Notes under the pieces: model-generated
What the model was told of the DNA's origin: nothing
Databases searched by the model: none
The model's input: only the letters and a program-made list of their open reading frames with translations
Assembly: GCA_023405565.1 (NCBI GenBank)
Contig: JAEXXW010000288.1
Span: 1 to 6,524 of the forward strand
Direction: 5' to 3'
Origin: Pseudomonadota bacterium
GTDB lineage: Bacteria; Pseudomonadota; Alphaproteobacteria; Rhizobiales; Xanthobacteraceae
Length of the DNA: 6,524 nt
Part shown: one piece after another, positions 5,972-6,524 of the stretch
Position numbering within the stretch: the stretch's first letter is position 1
How the letters are laid out: each line of letters opens with the position of its first letter
Program-made: the position numbers and the translations under genes

Positions 5972-6474
5972 TTGAGGACCTGCCGGTTCACGGATCGATA
6001 AACGCGGTTGCCGTCGCGTGTCACATCGATGGTGAGAGTCCATTGTCCCGGCATGGCCGTGGTCTCACCGCGAAACGAACCATCTGGCGCCTGTGCCAGC
6101 GCGATATGATGATCGTGGCGCGCATCCGCCGGATGAGCGAGATGCGCGTTGACCGCGACACCGGAGATGGTCCGGCTGGCTTCATCCTTCAGATCGACGG
6201 TGATCGTCACCTGGCCCGAGGGCGAGCGCGCCAGCTTCCCGTCGACCCGCCAGTTCATGGCCTGCTGCGCGGCGGCGGCGGCTTCCTCGTTTTTGTAGGC
6301 GAGGCCCGCGCGGAAGGCGCTGTCGGTGTCGGCCCCGCCGAATGTCGAAACCGCAGCCTTGATCATGACGGCGTTCACGGCTGCCACGATTCCAAAAAAG
6401 GCAACCATGCAGATCAGGACGGTGCGCCCGGTCAATTCGCGTGAAGGTTTGCGGTGGATCATCTCGACTGGCAT
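5968..6474 (-). CDS. fixH: cbb3 oxidase assembly protein FixH/CcoH
   Basis: The 168-residue product has a short basic N-terminus, one membrane helix (about 17-40, TGRTVLICMVAFFGIVAAVN onward) and a periplasmic domain, the classic FixH layout. The stretch FRAGLAYKNEEAAAAAQQAMNWRVDG (split here as FRAGLAYKNEE, 54-64, and QAMNWRVDG, 71-79) matches the family core just after the helix. CcoH is an inner-membrane partner that stays with the oxidase or its assembly intermediates. A histidine-rich patch, HLAHPADARHDHH (111-123), suggests possible metal contact, but this is inference. The ATG at 6474 is chosen because it follows the fixG stop codon after one base and has a purine-rich GAGAAG upstream. 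A longer in-frame ATG at 6507 would overlap the fixG coding end, and a shorter one at 6462 would also keep the helix. The 3' end overlaps fixI as ATGA. The gene sits in its usual place between fixG and fixI. Confidence 0.92.
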   Translation of the reverse strand: MPVEMIHRKPSRELTGRTVLICMVAFFGIVAAVNAVMIKAAVSTFGGADTDSAFRAGLAYKNEEAAAAAQQAMNWRVDGKLARSPSGQVTITVDLKDEASRTISGVAVNAHLAHPADARHDHHIALAQAPDGSFRGETTAMPGQWTLTIDVTRDGNRVYRSVNRQVLK

Positions 6475-6475
6475 G

Positions 6476-6524
6476 TCACTTCTCTTGCGGTGCGCGAAAG
6501 TGGTCATGCGCCTGCGCCCACACC
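6476..6524 (-). CDS. fixG: C-terminal 15 codons of FixG/CcoG (membrane ferredoxin-like protein of cbb3 assembly)
   Basis: Only the extreme end is present: an open frame enters at the right edge and encodes VWAQAHDHFRAPQEK before TGA at 6478-6476. A short charged tail with an aromatic residue followed by a Pro, here HFRAP, resembles the end of CcoG proteins, which often finish with a motif like SRFIGP. The stop codon is one base from the fixH start, as expected for fixGHIS. FixG/CcoG is an inner-membrane polyferredoxin linked to copper handling for cbb3 oxidase. A competing frame ends with TGA at 6506-6504 but gives only a Gly/Ala-rich tail. The assignment rests mainly on gene order and frame; the product identity cannot be proven from 15 residues. 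Confidence 0.7.
   Translation of the reverse strand, partial: VWAQAHDHFRAPQEK

Overview
The window reads as ordinary, GC-rich chromosomal DNA from an alphaproteobacterium, most likely a Hyphomicrobiales member close to Bradyrhizobium/Afipia/Rhodopseudomonas. That placement is an inference from protein style and from the fixGHIS arrangement, not from a database search. It holds seven coding regions (two cut by the window edges, one of only 48 codons), short intergenic gaps, and no RNA gene, insertion sequence, CRISPR array or phage module that I can see.

Left part, + strand (1-842): the 3' end of an alpha/beta-hydrolase of the homoserine acetyltransferase (MetX-like) superfamily, followed after 93 bases by a complete MarR-family regulator. 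The gap carries a perfect TATAAT, a small GTAA-C-TTAC palindrome at the expected transcription start and a clear ribosome binding site, so the regulator probably has its own promoter and may control itself.

Middle part, - strand (997-3411): two flavin enzymes in tandem, an Old Yellow Enzyme-family reductase (transcribed first) and a luciferase-like flavin monooxygenase. They are 171 bases apart, and the gap contains a long imperfect stem-loop with a competing alternative pairing. The MarR gene and the monooxygenase gene converge at 843-996, where each strand has a hairpin near a gene end. The two oxidoreductases look like an accessory, possibly xenobiotic- or enone-processing pair; whether the MarR protein controls them is not shown by the sequence.

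Right part, - strand (3591-6524): the end of fixG, then fixH, fixI and fixS, the assembly operon of the cbb3-type cytochrome oxidase. The genes are packed with a 1-base gap (fixG/fixH) and two ATGA overlaps (fixH/fixI and fixI/fixS), which implies one mRNA and coupled translation. FixI is a copper P-type ATPase, FixG a membrane iron-sulfur/copper protein, and FixH and FixS small membrane assembly factors; together they supply copper for the CuB site of the oxidase used at low oxygen. The operon promoter and any FixK/FNR site lie outside the window, upstream of fixG.

I found no convincing undescribed system. The points most worth a second look are the serine replacing the usual redox cysteine in the Old Yellow Enzyme homologue, the switch-like inverted repeats between the two flavin enzyme genes, and the candidate MarR operator.
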